Shown piece by piece: positions 18,943-27,674 of a stretch of DNA of 64,000 nt. The translations under genes were made by a program, and so were the position numbers. The notes under the pieces were generated by a model. It did not search any database. It saw nothing but the letters and a program-made list of their open reading frames with translations, and was not told where the DNA came from. Source of the stretch: Lentisalinibacter sediminis. Its GTDB lineage: Bacteria; Pseudomonadota; Gammaproteobacteria; Steroidobacterales; Woeseiaceae. The stretch covers positions 186,001-250,000 of the forward strand of contig NZ_JAPDRF010000005.1 in assembly GCF_040706615.1 (NCBI RefSeq). The letters are read 5' to 3'. Numbering within the stretch: the first letter of the stretch is position 1; each line of letters opens with the position of its first letter.

Positions 18943-19868
18943 GGACGGGGGCCGCTTCCCGCGGGCAGGCCCGGGCAGCGGACGGTACCCGCCCCGGCTT
19001 CCTGGCGGTGCTGCTCTCCCAGCTCGGGGTCTACGCCCGGCTCATGCGGCTCGACCGGCCCATCGGCTTCTACCTGCTGATGTGGCCCACGCTGTGGGCG
19101 CTGTGGGTGGCAGGCGACGGCCGCCCGGACGAGGGCATCTTCGCCATCTTCATGGCCGGCGTCGTGGTCACCCGCTGCGCCGGCTGCATCATCAACGACA
19201 TTGCCGACCGTGGGTTCGACCCCTATGTGACCCGCACCCGGGAGCGGCCGCTGGCCACGGGCAAGGTGAGCGTCGTCGAGGCGGCCCTGCTGTTCGTCGG
19301 CCTCGGCCTGATCGCCATCGGCCTGGTGACGCTGCTGAATCCGCTCTCCCGGGTGGTCGCCGCCGCCGCAGCGGTGCTCATTATCGTCTACCCCTTCGTG
19401 AAGCGCATACTCTCGGTGCCCCAGCTCGTGCTGGGGGCGGCCTTCGCCATGGCCATTCCGCTGGCGTTCGCCGCACAGACGGGCGAGATTCCGGAGATCG
19501 CCTGGCTGATGTTCGCCGTCACCGTGATCTGGGCCATCATCTACGACACGATGTATGCCATGGTCGACCGGCCGGACGACCTGCAGGTGGGCATCAAGTC
19601 GACGGCGATCCTGTTCGGCGACGCCGACCGCTTCATGATCGCCGCGCTGCAGGGCCTCATGCTGCTGGGACTCGTGCTGATGGGCACCCGTCTCGCCATG
19701 GGCCTCTGGTTCTTCCTCGGCGTGGCGCTGGCCGGCGGCTTCATGGCCTGGCACCAGTATCTCATCCGTGACCGGAATACCGCCGACTGCTTCCGCGCCT
19801 TCCTGAACAACCACTACATCGGCATGATGGTGTTCATCGGCATCGCGCTGGATTACCTGTTCCGCTGA
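18939..19868 (+). CDS. ubiA: 4-hydroxybenzoate polyprenyltransferase UbiA
   Basis: This integral membrane prenyltransferase attaches the isoprenoid tail to 4-hydroxybenzoate. The 309-residue protein has the first Asp-rich motif NDIADRGFDPYVTRTRERPLA and the second at DTMYAMVDRPDD, with about eight hydrophobic helices. It starts with a GTG overlapping ubiC. The first 25 residues are hydrophilic and may include non-conserved extension. Its 3' end overlaps the convergent comF gene by 35 bases. Confidence 0.95.
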   Translation: MRTGAASRGQARAADGTRPGFLAVLLSQLGVYARLMRLDRPIGFYLLMWPTLWALWVAGDGRPDEGIFAIFMAGVVVTRCAGCIINDIADRGFDPYVTRTRERPLATGKVSVVEAALLFVGLGLIAIGLVTLLNPLSRVVAAAAAVLIIVYPFVKRILSVPQLVLGAAFAMAIPLAFAAQTGEIPEIAWLMFAVTVIWAIIYDTMYAMVDRPDDLQVGIKSTAILFGDADRFMIAALQGLMLLGLVLMGTRLAMGLWFFLGVALAGGFMAWHQYLIRDRNTADCFRAFLNNHYIGMMVFIGIALDYLFR

Positions 19869-20667
19869 GCGCACGTGCCGCGGCGACCACGCTGACCCGG
19901 GCGCAACCGCCGTCGCGCAGCAGGGCCGCGATCTCCCGCGTGGTTGCGCCGGTGGTGACGACGTCGTCCACGATCACGGCGTGCCCGAAATCGGCGGGGC
20001 GCTGCAGCCGGAAGGCGCCGGCCACGTTTCGGCGCCGCGCCCGGGCGCTCAGGGACGACTGTTCCCGGGTGGGACGAATGCGGACGACCAGATCCCCCGC
20101 CAGGCGGCAACCGAGACGCCGGGCCAGCGGCCGCGCGATTTCCAGAGCCTGATTGTAACCCCGGGCGGCGAGCCTCCGGCGATGCAGCGGCACCGGGATC
20201 AGCACCGCCGCTGGGCCGGGGCAGAACGCCGGCTGCGCCTCCAGCGCTGCGGCGACGATCCCGGCCAGCAGCGGCCCGTGCCAGAGACGGGCGTTGAACT
20301 TCAGCTCGGTGAGCAGCCAGTCCGCGGGGAAGGCGTAATGCAGCGGCGCCAGCGTCAGGTCCATCGGCGGCGGGTATCGCCGGCAGGCGATGCACAGGCT
20401 GCCCGCGCTCACGGGTTCGGCGCAGCGTCGGCAGGCGTCGGCAATACGGGGCAGGTCGCCGAGACACCCGGCGCAGATGTCCGGCACGGTCCATTGGTCG
20501 CCGCGCTGGTCGCCGAGTTGGTCGTCGATTTCGCCGCCGGGACGGTTGCCGTCCGGGTAACAAACGGGCTCGCCGCACAGCGCACAGCGCGGCGGGAACA
20601 GGAGGCGGGCCAGGGAATCGAGTGCGGCGCGGCAGCGCGTCATGGCGCAGGTTACGGCAGTCGTCAT
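19834..20667 (-). CDS. comF: ComF family phosphoribosyltransferase-like protein
   Basis: ComF-type proteins are needed for DNA uptake in competent bacteria and couple a zinc-finger region to a phosphoribosyltransferase fold. The 277-residue product has Cys pairs CALC, CAGC, CRRC and CIAC in the first 90 residues and the PRPP loop VIVDDVVTTGAT near the C terminus. The start may be 20667 or 20643. The loop PDGNRPGGEIDDQLGDQ between the first two Cys pairs is unusually acidic. It is divergent from bioC, a frequent pairing, and fits with the pil genes in a potentially transformable organism. Confidence 0.9.
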   Translation of the reverse strand: MTTAVTCAMTRCRAALDSLARLLFPPRCALCGEPVCYPDGNRPGGEIDDQLGDQRGDQWTVPDICAGCLGDLPRIADACRRCAEPVSAGSLCIACRRYPPPMDLTLAPLHYAFPADWLLTELKFNARLWHGPLLAGIVAAALEAQPAFCPGPAAVLIPVPLHRRRLAARGYNQALEIARPLARRLGCRLAGDLVVRIRPTREQSSLSARARRRNVAGAFRLQRPADFGHAVIVDDVVTTGATTREIAALLRDGGCARVSVVAAARALSGTGNPARCR

Positions 20668-20752
20668 AGCCGGATCTTGCGGGTGCGCGTCCACGGGTAC
20701 AGCCGGATTTTCCGCCGGCAGCCGGCATTTTTGCCGTAAGCTTCCCGGCCTC

Positions 20753-21634
20753 ATGGATGTGCCCGACCGACCAGCCGCCTCCGCCCCGCGCCGCCGGGAG
20801 GTACGCCGCCGCACCGACGCCAGCGTGGCCGGGGCGGACGACTTCCTGTCGGCCCGGACCCGCGAGGAACTGCTTTCCCGCTTGAATCTCGCCGCCATCC
20901 GGCCACGGCGCGTGCTGGACGCCGGCGCTGCCACCGGCCGCGCCTCGGCAGAACTCGCGCGCCGCTACCGGGGCTGCCGCGTGGTCTCGCTGGACCTCTC
21001 GCCGGCCCGGCTCGCCGCGGCCCGACGGAGCCACAGCCGCTTCGCCCGCCGCGACGAGGTGGCCGGCGATGCCGCCCGCCTGCCCTTCCGCGACCGGGTC
21101 TTCGACATGGTGTTCGCCAACCTGCTGCTGCCCTGGTTCGCCGATCCGGCTCCGGTGCTGGCGGAGACCGCCCGCGTGCTGCGCCCCGAGGGTCTGTTCA
21201 CCTTCACCAGCCTGGGCCCGGACAGCTTCCGGGAGCTGCGCGACGCCTGGCGGGCGCTGGATGAGGGCGAACACGTGCAGGCATTCCCGGACATGCACGA
21301 CCTCGGCGATGCGCTGGTCCGTGCGGGCCTGCGCGACCCGGTACTCGACGTCGAGCATCTCACCGTGACCTATGCGGAGCCTGCCGCGCTGTGGCGAGAC
21401 CTCACCGCGGCGGGTGCCCGCAACACGCTGGCCGGCCGCGGCCGGGGACTGGCGACGCCCGCACGCTTTCGGCGCCTCGCAGACGCCTGGGGAAGGCTGC
21501 GTGGGGAAGACGGCCGCCTGCCGCTGACCGTCGAACTGGTCTACGGCCACTGCTGGGGCGGCAGCGGGCTGCCCGGGGCCGATGCCGACGGCGCGGTACG
21601 CATCAGTCCGCAACAGATAATGAGACGCACTTGA
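20753..21634 (+). CDS. bioC: Malonyl-ACP O-methyltransferase BioC
   Basis: BioC methylates malonyl-ACP so that biotin's pimelate moiety can be built by fatty acid synthase. The 293-residue protein has the SAM motif I VLDAGAATGRAS, motif II region VVSLDLS, and the BioC-typical FTSLGPDSFRELRDAW and C-terminal VELVYGHCWG segments. The ATG giving MDVPDRPA was chosen; upstream codons overlap comF. No other bio gene is in the window, so the rest of the pathway is elsewhere or was left behind. Confidence 0.9.
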   Translation: MDVPDRPAASAPRRREVRRRTDASVAGADDFLSARTREELLSRLNLAAIRPRRVLDAGAATGRASAELARRYRGCRVVSLDLSPARLAAARRSHSRFARRDEVAGDAARLPFRDRVFDMVFANLLLPWFADPAPVLAETARVLRPEGLFTFTSLGPDSFRELRDAWRALDEGEHVQAFPDMHDLGDALVRAGLRDPVLDVEHLTVTYAEPAALWRDLTAAGARNTLAGRGRGLATPARFRRLADAWGRLRGEDGRLPLTVELVYGHCWGGSGLPGADADGAVRISPQQIMRRT

Positions 21635-21884
21635 GACGTGGTGACCCGGTCTCTTGCACGGCGGGCGGGCGCCCCGATAATCGAAACATCACGGAAGTTC
21701 AGGCACCTCGGCCATCGCTTGCCGCAATTCCATGATTTATCAACATTAATTCGAGATGGAAAGCCACTTGCGCAGTTGCACCCGGAAGGCCGTTTCTTTA
21801 GACTCCCGTGTCCGCGGTCCGGCGGGTCCGGACCGGCGGACCGAGGACCAGGGAAATTCAGGATCAGCTGCAGGATCTATCCAG
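21635..21884. other. Intergenic region before the cytochrome oxidase cluster
   Basis: This 250-base gap follows bioC and precedes the DUF2244 gene. It includes an AT-rich patch at 21726-21750 and a possible promoter, TTGCAC (21776-21781) with a 17-base spacer to TAGACT (21799-21804). Reading frames crossing it look non-coding. It probably carries the promoter for the oxidase operon. Confidence 0.35.
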
Positions 21885-22376
21885 TTGCACCGCTTCGAAC
21901 TGAAGCCGAATTGTTCCCTGGATTCCCGCACGGCAACGCTCTTTTTCGTCTCGATCCTGGCGGTCTCCATGACGGTCGCCGGCGGCTTCGCGGCGATGGG
22001 TTACTGGCCGGTGCTGCCGATGGCCGGGCTGGAACTCTCCGGGCTAGGCGCGGCGCTCTGGCTGAGCATGAGACGCGGCCGCGACCGTGACCTGATCGAC
22101 GTCGGGCCGGACGAGGTACTCGTCAGCCGTCTGCGGGGCCGGGAACGGCGTGACCAGCGCTTCCTGCGGGCCTGGACGCGGGTACGCTATGCCGGTGGCC
22201 GGCGAGCCGGCGCGCCCGGCAGGCTGGAGATCGGCGCCCACGGGCGCTGGTGCGCGGTCGGGGAATTCCTGACCGACGCCGAGCGTCGTGGGCTCGGAGA
22301 GAGATTGAAGCGAGTACTGGCAGAGCCGGCGGCGCCGGACGACGACCGCGGGGCGCAGCAGGATGCGCAACCGTGA
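21885..22376 (+). CDS. DUF2244 family membrane protein of the cytochrome oxidase cluster
   Basis: DUF2244 proteins are small two-helix membrane proteins often encoded beside cytochrome c oxidase genes; their role is unknown. The 163-residue product begins LHRFELKPNCSLDSR, like family members, followed by two hydrophobic helices at about 17-55 and a basic soluble tail. I place the start at a TTG (21885) with AGGA nine bases upstream. An in-frame ATG at 21756 would add a low-quality 43-residue extension. It lies 42 bases before ctaC. Confidence 0.75.
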   Translation: MHRFELKPNCSLDSRTATLFFVSILAVSMTVAGGFAAMGYWPVLPMAGLELSGLGAALWLSMRRGRDRDLIDVGPDEVLVSRLRGRERRDQRFLRAWTRVRYAGGRRAGAPGRLEIGAHGRWCAVGEFLTDAERRGLGERLKRVLAEPAAPDDDRGAQQDAQP

Positions 22377-22418
22377 CAGGATGACCACACCGGCCGCGGC
22401 CGGCAGGACAACAGACCG

Positions 22419-23243
22419 ATGATCAGAAAAATCTCCCTCTTCTTGCTGACCCTCCCGGCTTCGGCGGCCGCGCTGGCGGAGTCGAAGATCAACATGCCCC
22501 AGGGCGTGACCGAGGTCAGCCGCGACATCTACGGCCTGCACATGCTCATCTTCCTGGTGTGCTGCGCCATCGCCGTTTTCGTGTTCGGCTGGATGATCAT
22601 CGCGCTCGTCCTGCACCGGAAGTCCCGGGGCGTGGAGCCGGCGAAGTTCTCCCACTCCACGAAGGCGGAGATCATCTGGACCGTCATCCCGATCGGCATC
22701 CTGATCGGCATGGCCATCCCCTCGGCCGAGACGCTGGTGAAGATCGAGGACAGCCGCAACCCGGACATCACGGTGAAGGTCACCGGCTACCAGTGGAAGT
22801 GGCATTACGAATACCTGGACGAGGGTGTGGAGTTCTACTCGAACCTGGCCCGCTCGAGCAACGAGGCGCGCCGGCTCGGCTCGGGTATCGACCCGGCCAG
22901 CGTGCCGAACTACCTCCTCGAGGTGGACAACCCCATGGTGGTGCCGGTCGGCGCCAAGGTCCGGGTGCTGATCACCTCCAACGACGTCATCCACGCATGG
23001 TGGATGAAGGACTTCGGCATCAAGAAGGACGCGATCCCCGGCTTCATCAACGAGGCCTGGTTCCGGGCGGAGGAGCCCGGCGTGTACCGCGGCCAGTGCG
23101 CCGAACTCTGCGGCAAGGACCACGGCTTCATGCCGATCGTCGTGGAGGTGCTCGATCGGGCCGAGTACGAGGGCTGGGTCGCCGCCCGCCAGGAAGAGCA
23201 GGGCGTGAGCCCGAAGCTGGCCGCGGCGCCGGCGGCCGAGTGA
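22419..23243 (+). CDS. ctaC: Cytochrome c oxidase subunit II (CuA subunit)
   Basis: Subunit II takes electrons from cytochrome c at its dinuclear CuA centre. The 274-residue protein has a signal peptide, two membrane helices (about 40-65 and 83-105) and a periplasmic cupredoxin. The CuA ligands are in NDVIHAWW and the loop GQCAELCGKDHGFM. No fused cytochrome c domain is present, so it is a plain aa3-type subunit II. The aromatic electron-entry patch YQWKWHYEY is intact. Confidence 0.96.
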   Translation: MIRKISLFLLTLPASAAALAESKINMPQGVTEVSRDIYGLHMLIFLVCCAIAVFVFGWMIIALVLHRKSRGVEPAKFSHSTKAEIIWTVIPIGILIGMAIPSAETLVKIEDSRNPDITVKVTGYQWKWHYEYLDEGVEFYSNLARSSNEARRLGSGIDPASVPNYLLEVDNPMVVPVGAKVRVLITSNDVIHAWWMKDFGIKKDAIPGFINEAWFRAEEPGVYRGQCAELCGKDHGFMPIVVEVLDRAEYEGWVAARQEEQGVSPKLAAAPAAE

Positions 23244-23331
23244 CCGCGGCGACAGGCGCCCGCAGCAGAACAGACAGGAACGAGCGCCGGGGCCCGAGCG
23301 GAGCCCCGGCAGGAAACCAGGAGCCATCCGT

Positions 23332-24918
23332 ATGAGCAGTGCAACCGACGCGCTACACCACGACGACCATCATCACGGCCCGGAGATGACCGGCATCCGG
23401 CGGTGGCTGTTCACCACGAACCACAAGGACATCGGCACGATGTACCTAGTGTTCAGCCTGCTCATGTTCTTCGTGGGCGGCGCGATGGCGCTGATCGTCC
23501 GGGCGGAGCTGGGCCAGCCGGGCCTGCAGTTCGTCAACCCGGACTTCTATAACCAGATGGTCACGATGCACGCCCTGATCATGATCTTCGGCGCGGTGAT
23601 GCCGGCCTTCGTCGGCCTGGCCAACTGGATGATCCCCATGATGGTGGGCGCGCCGGACATGGCGCTGCCGCGCATGAACAATTGGTCGTTCTGGATCCTG
23701 CCGGCGGCCTTCACGATCCTGCTGGCCACGCTGTTCGTGCCGGGCGGCGCACCCGCCAGCGGCTGGACCATGTATCCGCCGCTGGTACTGCAGACCGGTG
23801 ATGCCTTCCCGCTGCTGATCTTCTCCGTCCACCTGATGGGCATCTCCTCCATCATGGGTGCGATCAACATCATCGTGACCATCATGAACATGCGCGCGCC
23901 CGGCATGACGCTGCTGAAGATGCCCATGTTCGTGTGGTCCTGGCTGATCACCGCGTACCTGCTCATCGCGGTCATGCCGGTGCTCGCCGGCGCGGTGACC
24001 ATGCTACTGACCGACCAGTTCTTCGGCACCAGCTTCTTCCGCGCGGCCGGCGGCGGCGACCCGGTGATGTTCCAGCACATCTTCTGGTTCTTCGGCCATC
24101 CCGAGGTGTACATCATGATCCTGCCGGCCTTCGGCATCATCTCGGAGATCATCCCCACGTTCTCCCGGAAGCCGCTGTTCGGCTACGACTCCATGGTGTA
24201 TGCGACAGCCAGCATCGCGTTCCTGTCCTTCATCGTCTGGGCGCACCACATGTTCACGGTCGGCATGCCGCTCACCGGGCAGCTGTTCTTCATGTTCTCC
24301 ACCATGCTGATCGCCGTGCCGACGGGCGTGAAGATCTTCAACTGGACGTCGACGATGTGGCGGGGCTCGATGACCTTCGAGACGCCAATGCTGTTCGCCA
24401 TCGCATTCCTGTTTCTGTTCACCATCGGCGGCTTCTCCGGCCTGATGCTCGCCATCGTGCCGGCGGACTTCCAGTACCACGACTCTTACTTCGTGGTGGC
24501 GCACTTCCACTACGTCCTCGTACCGGGCGCCATCTTCGCCATCATGGCGGCCGCCTACTACTGGCTGCCGAAGTGGACGGGGCACATGTACAACGAGACG
24601 CTGGGCAAGTGGCACTTCTGGCTTACGACCATCTTCGTGAACATGACCTTCTTCCCGATGCACTTCGTGGGCCTGGCGGGCATGCCGCGGCGTATCCCCG
24701 ACTACGCCACCCAGTTCGCCGATTTCAACCTGCTGGCGACGGTGGGGGCCTTCGGCTTCGGCCTGTCCCAGCTGCTGTTCGTCTGGATCGTCGTTTCCTG
24801 CGCGCGCGGCGGCAAACCCGCCACGGCGGAGGTCTGGGACAACCCGAAGGGCCTGGAGTGGACGGTGCCCTCGCCGGCGCCATACCACACCTTCGACCAG
24901 GCGCCGGAGGTCAAGTAA
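23332..24918 (+). CDS. ctaD: Cytochrome c oxidase subunit I (heme a/a3-CuB)
   Basis: This is the catalytic subunit that reduces oxygen and pumps protons. The 528-residue, twelve-helix protein has the heme a ligand in TMHALIM, the CuB His and crosslinked Tyr in WFFGHPEVY (about 252-260), the CuB pair in AHHMFTVG near 304, and the heme ligands in HFHYVLVPG near 390. The GHPEVY tyrosine marks an A-type heme-copper oxidase. The N terminus is His-rich (HHDDHHHG). Confidence 0.97.
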   Translation: MSSATDALHHDDHHHGPEMTGIRRWLFTTNHKDIGTMYLVFSLLMFFVGGAMALIVRAELGQPGLQFVNPDFYNQMVTMHALIMIFGAVMPAFVGLANWMIPMMVGAPDMALPRMNNWSFWILPAAFTILLATLFVPGGAPASGWTMYPPLVLQTGDAFPLLIFSVHLMGISSIMGAINIIVTIMNMRAPGMTLLKMPMFVWSWLITAYLLIAVMPVLAGAVTMLLTDQFFGTSFFRAAGGGDPVMFQHIFWFFGHPEVYIMILPAFGIISEIIPTFSRKPLFGYDSMVYATASIAFLSFIVWAHHMFTVGMPLTGQLFFMFSTMLIAVPTGVKIFNWTSTMWRGSMTFETPMLFAIAFLFLFTIGGFSGLMLAIVPADFQYHDSYFVVAHFHYVLVPGAIFAIMAAAYYWLPKWTGHMYNETLGKWHFWLTTIFVNMTFFPMHFVGLAGMPRRIPDYATQFADFNLLATVGAFGFGLSQLLFVWIVVSCARGGKPATAEVWDNPKGLEWTVPSPAPYHTFDQAPEVK

Positions 24919-24924
24919 GCGCCC

Positions 24925-25053
24925 GTGGATGAACGCAAGCCGGAACAGCGTCGCAAGGCCCTGCGCAACGCCATCATCCTGGCGGTGGTGGCGGTGGGGT
25001 TCTACGCCGGCTTCATATTCGTCGAGTATCTGCGCAGCCAGGGAGGCAGCTAG
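24925..25053 (+). CDS. 42-residue single-helix protein between ctaD and ctaG
   Basis: A GTG six bases after the ctaD stop opens a 42-codon frame ending TAG three bases before ctaG. It encodes a basic N terminus (VDERKPEQRRKALRN), one hydrophobic helix (about 16-33) and a short FVEYLRSQGGS tail. Position, size and topology fit the small cytochrome oxidase assembly proteins annotated between ctaD and ctaG in other beta- and gammaproteobacteria. It is too short for most gene callers. It fills the gap exactly and keeps operon spacing, which supports it being real. Confidence 0.8.
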   Translation: MDERKPEQRRKALRNAIILAVVAVGFYAGFIFVEYLRSQGGS

Positions 25054-25056
25054 CCC

Positions 25057-25608
25057 ATGACGGAAGACAGCGGCGAGCGGAACCACAGGGGGCTGTCCTG
25101 GCAGCTGCTGGTGATGACCGTCGCCATGTTCGGCTTCGGCTTCGCCCTGGTGCCTTTGTACGACGTGTTCTGCGAGATCACCGGCCTGGGCGGCCGCACG
25201 AATGCCGAAGCCGTGACGGTCACCGAGCAGCCCGACGAGAACCGGCTGATCACGGTGGAGTTCGTCGCCACGGTCAACCAGCGGGGCCCGTGGGAGTTCG
25301 AGCCCACCGTCACGAAGTTGCAGGTGCATCCCGGCAAGCTCTACGACACCACCTTCTTCGCGAAGAACCTGCAGAATCACGGCACCGTCGGCCGTGCGGT
25401 ACCCAGCGTGTCGCCGCCGGTGGCCGCGCGGCACTTCACGAAGACGGAGTGCTTCTGCTTCACCAACCAGCCCTTCGAGGCTCAGCAAGGCAGGGACATG
25501 CCGGTGCGTTTCATCGTGGACCGGGCGCTGCCCGCCCATATCGACACGGTGACGCTTTCCTATACGCTGTTCGACACCGAACAGCAGGTGGCTGCGGCGG
25601 ACGACTGA
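25057..25608 (+). CDS. ctaG: Cytochrome c oxidase assembly protein CtaG/Cox11
   Basis: CtaG is a membrane-anchored copper chaperone that delivers CuB to subunit I. The 183-residue protein has one N-terminal membrane helix (about 13-32) and a periplasmic immunoglobulin-like domain with the copper motif CFCFTNQPF. The RAVPSVSPPVAARHFTKTECFCF region is typical. It lies between the 42-residue protein and ctaE, as in other aa3 operons. Confidence 0.96.
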   Translation: MTEDSGERNHRGLSWQLLVMTVAMFGFGFALVPLYDVFCEITGLGGRTNAEAVTVTEQPDENRLITVEFVATVNQRGPWEFEPTVTKLQVHPGKLYDTTFFAKNLQNHGTVGRAVPSVSPPVAARHFTKTECFCFTNQPFEAQQGRDMPVRFIVDRALPAHIDTVTLSYTLFDTEQQVAAADD

Positions 25609-25666
25609 CCGTCCACCGCAACCCGGCTCATAACAAGACAGCCAGTCAAGACAGCGGGACATCTCC

Positions 25667-26533
25667 ATGGCACAGACCAAAGACAGCTATTACGTACCCC
25701 ACGGCAGCCACTGGCCCGTGGTGGGCACCGTCGGCCTCTTCCTCCTCATGGTCGGGGTATCGATGTGGCTGAACGGCTCGGACATCGGCAGCTGGATCAT
25801 GTTCGCGGGTATCGGCGTGGTCGTCGTGATGCTGTTCGGCTGGTTCGGCGACGTCATCGACGAGAGCGAGGGCGGCGTCTACAACGCCCAGGTGGACAAG
25901 TCGTTCCGCATGGGGATGATGTGGTTCATCTTCTCCGAAGTGATGTTCTTCGCCGCCTTCTTCGGCGCGCTGTTCTACGCCCGCTCCTTCGTGCTGCCCT
26001 GGCTGGACGGCGAGGGCAACAACTTCTTCACCAATCTGCTGCTGTGGCCCGGCTTCGAGGACACGTGGCCCACCAACGGACCCGCCGACATCGGCGGCGA
26101 GTTCCGGAAGATGGGCGCGCTGGGTCTGCCCCTGATCAATACCGCCATCCTGCTCACCTCGAGCGTGACCGTGACCATCGCCCACCACGCCATCCGCGAG
26201 GGCAACCGCGGCATGACGGCGCTGTTCCTGGCACTGACGTTCCTGCTCGGCTACGTGTTCGTAGGCCTGCAGGCCTACGAGTACGTGCACGCCTACCAGG
26301 ATCTGAATCTGACGCTCGAGTCGGGCATCTACGGTTCGACGTTCTTCATGCTCACGGGCTTCCACGGCATGCACGTCACCGTCGGCGCGATCATGCTGAC
26401 CGTGATCTTCCTGCGGGTGATACGGGGCCACTTCACGGCCAAGCACCACTTCGCCTTCGAGGCGACCGCGTGGTACTGGCACTTCGTGGACGTGGTCTGG
26501 CTGGGCCTCTACATCTTCGTCTATTGGCTCTAG
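25667..26533 (+). CDS. ctaE: Cytochrome c oxidase subunit III
   Basis: Subunit III stabilises the oxidase and supports sustained proton uptake. The 288-residue protein has about seven membrane helices with the family segments YNAQVDKSFRMGMMWFIFSEVMFF (broken here by helix boundaries), FHGMHVTVGA and WYWHFVDVVWL. It starts MAQTKDSYYVPHGSHWP, usual for gammaproteobacterial CoxC. Its stop runs into overlapping GC palindromes that separate it from the convergent DUF2909 gene. Confidence 0.96.
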   Translation: MAQTKDSYYVPHGSHWPVVGTVGLFLLMVGVSMWLNGSDIGSWIMFAGIGVVVVMLFGWFGDVIDESEGGVYNAQVDKSFRMGMMWFIFSEVMFFAAFFGALFYARSFVLPWLDGEGNNFFTNLLLWPGFEDTWPTNGPADIGGEFRKMGALGLPLINTAILLTSSVTVTIAHHAIREGNRGMTALFLALTFLLGYVFVGLQAYEYVHAYQDLNLTLESGIYGSTFFMLTGFHGMHVTVGAIMLTVIFLRVIRGHFTAKHHFAFEATAWYWHFVDVVWLGLYIFVYWL

Positions 26534-26555
26534 CCGGCCGCGGCCGGCGCCGGCC
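26533..26555. terminator. Overlapping GC palindromes between convergent ctaE and DUF2909 genes
   Basis: A 16-bp perfect palindrome GCCGGCCGCGGCCGGC (26533-26548) overlaps a 14-bp one (26542-26555). They start at the ctaE stop and lie between convergent genes. The shape suits a bidirectional terminator, but no T-run follows on either strand, so it is not a classical intrinsic terminator. Confidence 0.35.
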
Positions 26556-26563
26556 GGGCGCGA

Positions 26564-26758
26564 TCAGGCGTTGGGCGCGATCCAGCCGTTGAGCCCGGCG
26601 ACGATGAGGAAGATGAACAGGACCACGGACAGGCCGATGCGCCAAGTGAGCGCCTTCACCAGACGGCCGGAGCCGTCCTTGTCGCTGACCAGGTAGAAGA
26701 GCCCGGAGCCGAGGCTCGCGATGATCCCGCCGAGGATCAGGATGACGAGGAGTTTCAT
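26564..26758 (-). CDS. DUF2909 twin-transmembrane protein
   Basis: This 64-residue protein has two hydrophobic helices (about 4-24 and 41-59) joined by a short polar loop with DKDGSGR. It matches the small twin-transmembrane proteins that sit between ctaE and SURF1 on the opposite strand in Pseudomonas and relatives. Function is unknown; a role in oxidase assembly is inferred only from location. Confidence 0.8.
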   Translation of the reverse strand: MKLLVILILGGIIASLGSGLFYLVSDKDGSGRLVKALTWRIGLSVVLFIFLIVAGLNGWIAPNA

Positions 26759-26886
26759 AGCTTCGATATGTGGGCTGCCGCCGGACCGTCAAGTATAGCG
26801 GTCCGGCCGCGAGGCCGCCCGCGGGTCAGGCGCTGTCGAGGAATGCGGCGGAACGCCCGGGAAGCGGGCGTGTCCATGGACAGGCG

Positions 26887-27630
26887 ATGAGCGACGTCGA
26901 TGACACGCGGCGGGAATTCCGGCCGGCTCTGGTACCCACCCTGCTGACGGTGGCCCTGATGCCGGTGCTGATCGGACTCGGCGTCTGGCAGCTCTCCCGC
27001 TACGAATACAAGACGGGACTGGAGCAGGCCTACGCGGCCTCCGGCGCCGAGCCCGTGGCCGCCGATGCGGTGAGCGCAGACGACCGGGACCGCTTCCGGC
27101 CGGTGACCGCGCGGGGCCGTTACGACAGCGAGCGGCAGTTCCTGATCGACAACATGGTGAGCCGTGGCCGCAACGGGTTCTTAGTGATTACGCCGTTTCG
27201 GCTCGACAGCGGCGGCCTGCTGCTGGTGAACCGGGGCTGGATCGCCCAGGATGCCCGCCGCCGGCCGGCCGCCGACATCGCGGTGGGCGAGGGGACGCGG
27301 CGCATCGAGGGCCGGGTCGGCCGCCTGCCGGTCGCGGGTCTCGACCTCGGCGGTGGCGACGGTGCCGCCGGTGCCTGGCCGTCGGTGCGCCAGTTCCCGG
27401 ACATCCCGGAGCTCTCGGCGGCGCTGTCGCACCCGGTGGCGCCCTGGGTGCTGCTGCTCGCGCCGGAGGCCGCCGACGGTTTCCGGCGGGAATGGGAGCC
27501 TGGCGGAATGCCGGCGTCCCGGCACCTGGGTTACGCGGTCCAGTGGTTCGCGCTGGCGGCGGCGCTCGCGGTGATCTACGTGGTGGTCAACGTCAGGCGG
27601 CGGCCGCAGGCCGCGAGTGGCAACGAGTAG
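26887..27630 (+). CDS. SURF1 family cytochrome oxidase assembly protein
   Basis: SURF1 (Shy1) helps insert heme a3 into subunit I. The 247-residue protein has two terminal membrane helices (about 17-36 and 220-240) around a periplasmic domain. It carries the LGVWQLSR motif and the LVNRGWIAQDARRRP segment common to the family. I chose the ATG at 26887; an upstream in-frame start overlaps the DUF2909 promoter side. It is followed by an SCO-like gene and heme A genes. Confidence 0.92.
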   Translation: MSDVDDTRREFRPALVPTLLTVALMPVLIGLGVWQLSRYEYKTGLEQAYAASGAEPVAADAVSADDRDRFRPVTARGRYDSERQFLIDNMVSRGRNGFLVITPFRLDSGGLLLVNRGWIAQDARRRPAADIAVGEGTRRIEGRVGRLPVAGLDLGGGDGAAGAWPSVRQFPDIPELSAALSHPVAPWVLLLAPEAADGFRREWEPGGMPASRHLGYAVQWFALAAALAVIYVVVNVRRRPQAASGNE

Positions 27631-27674
27631 CCGGGCTGGCGGCCTCGGGCGAGACGACGGACGAACGAACGGAA

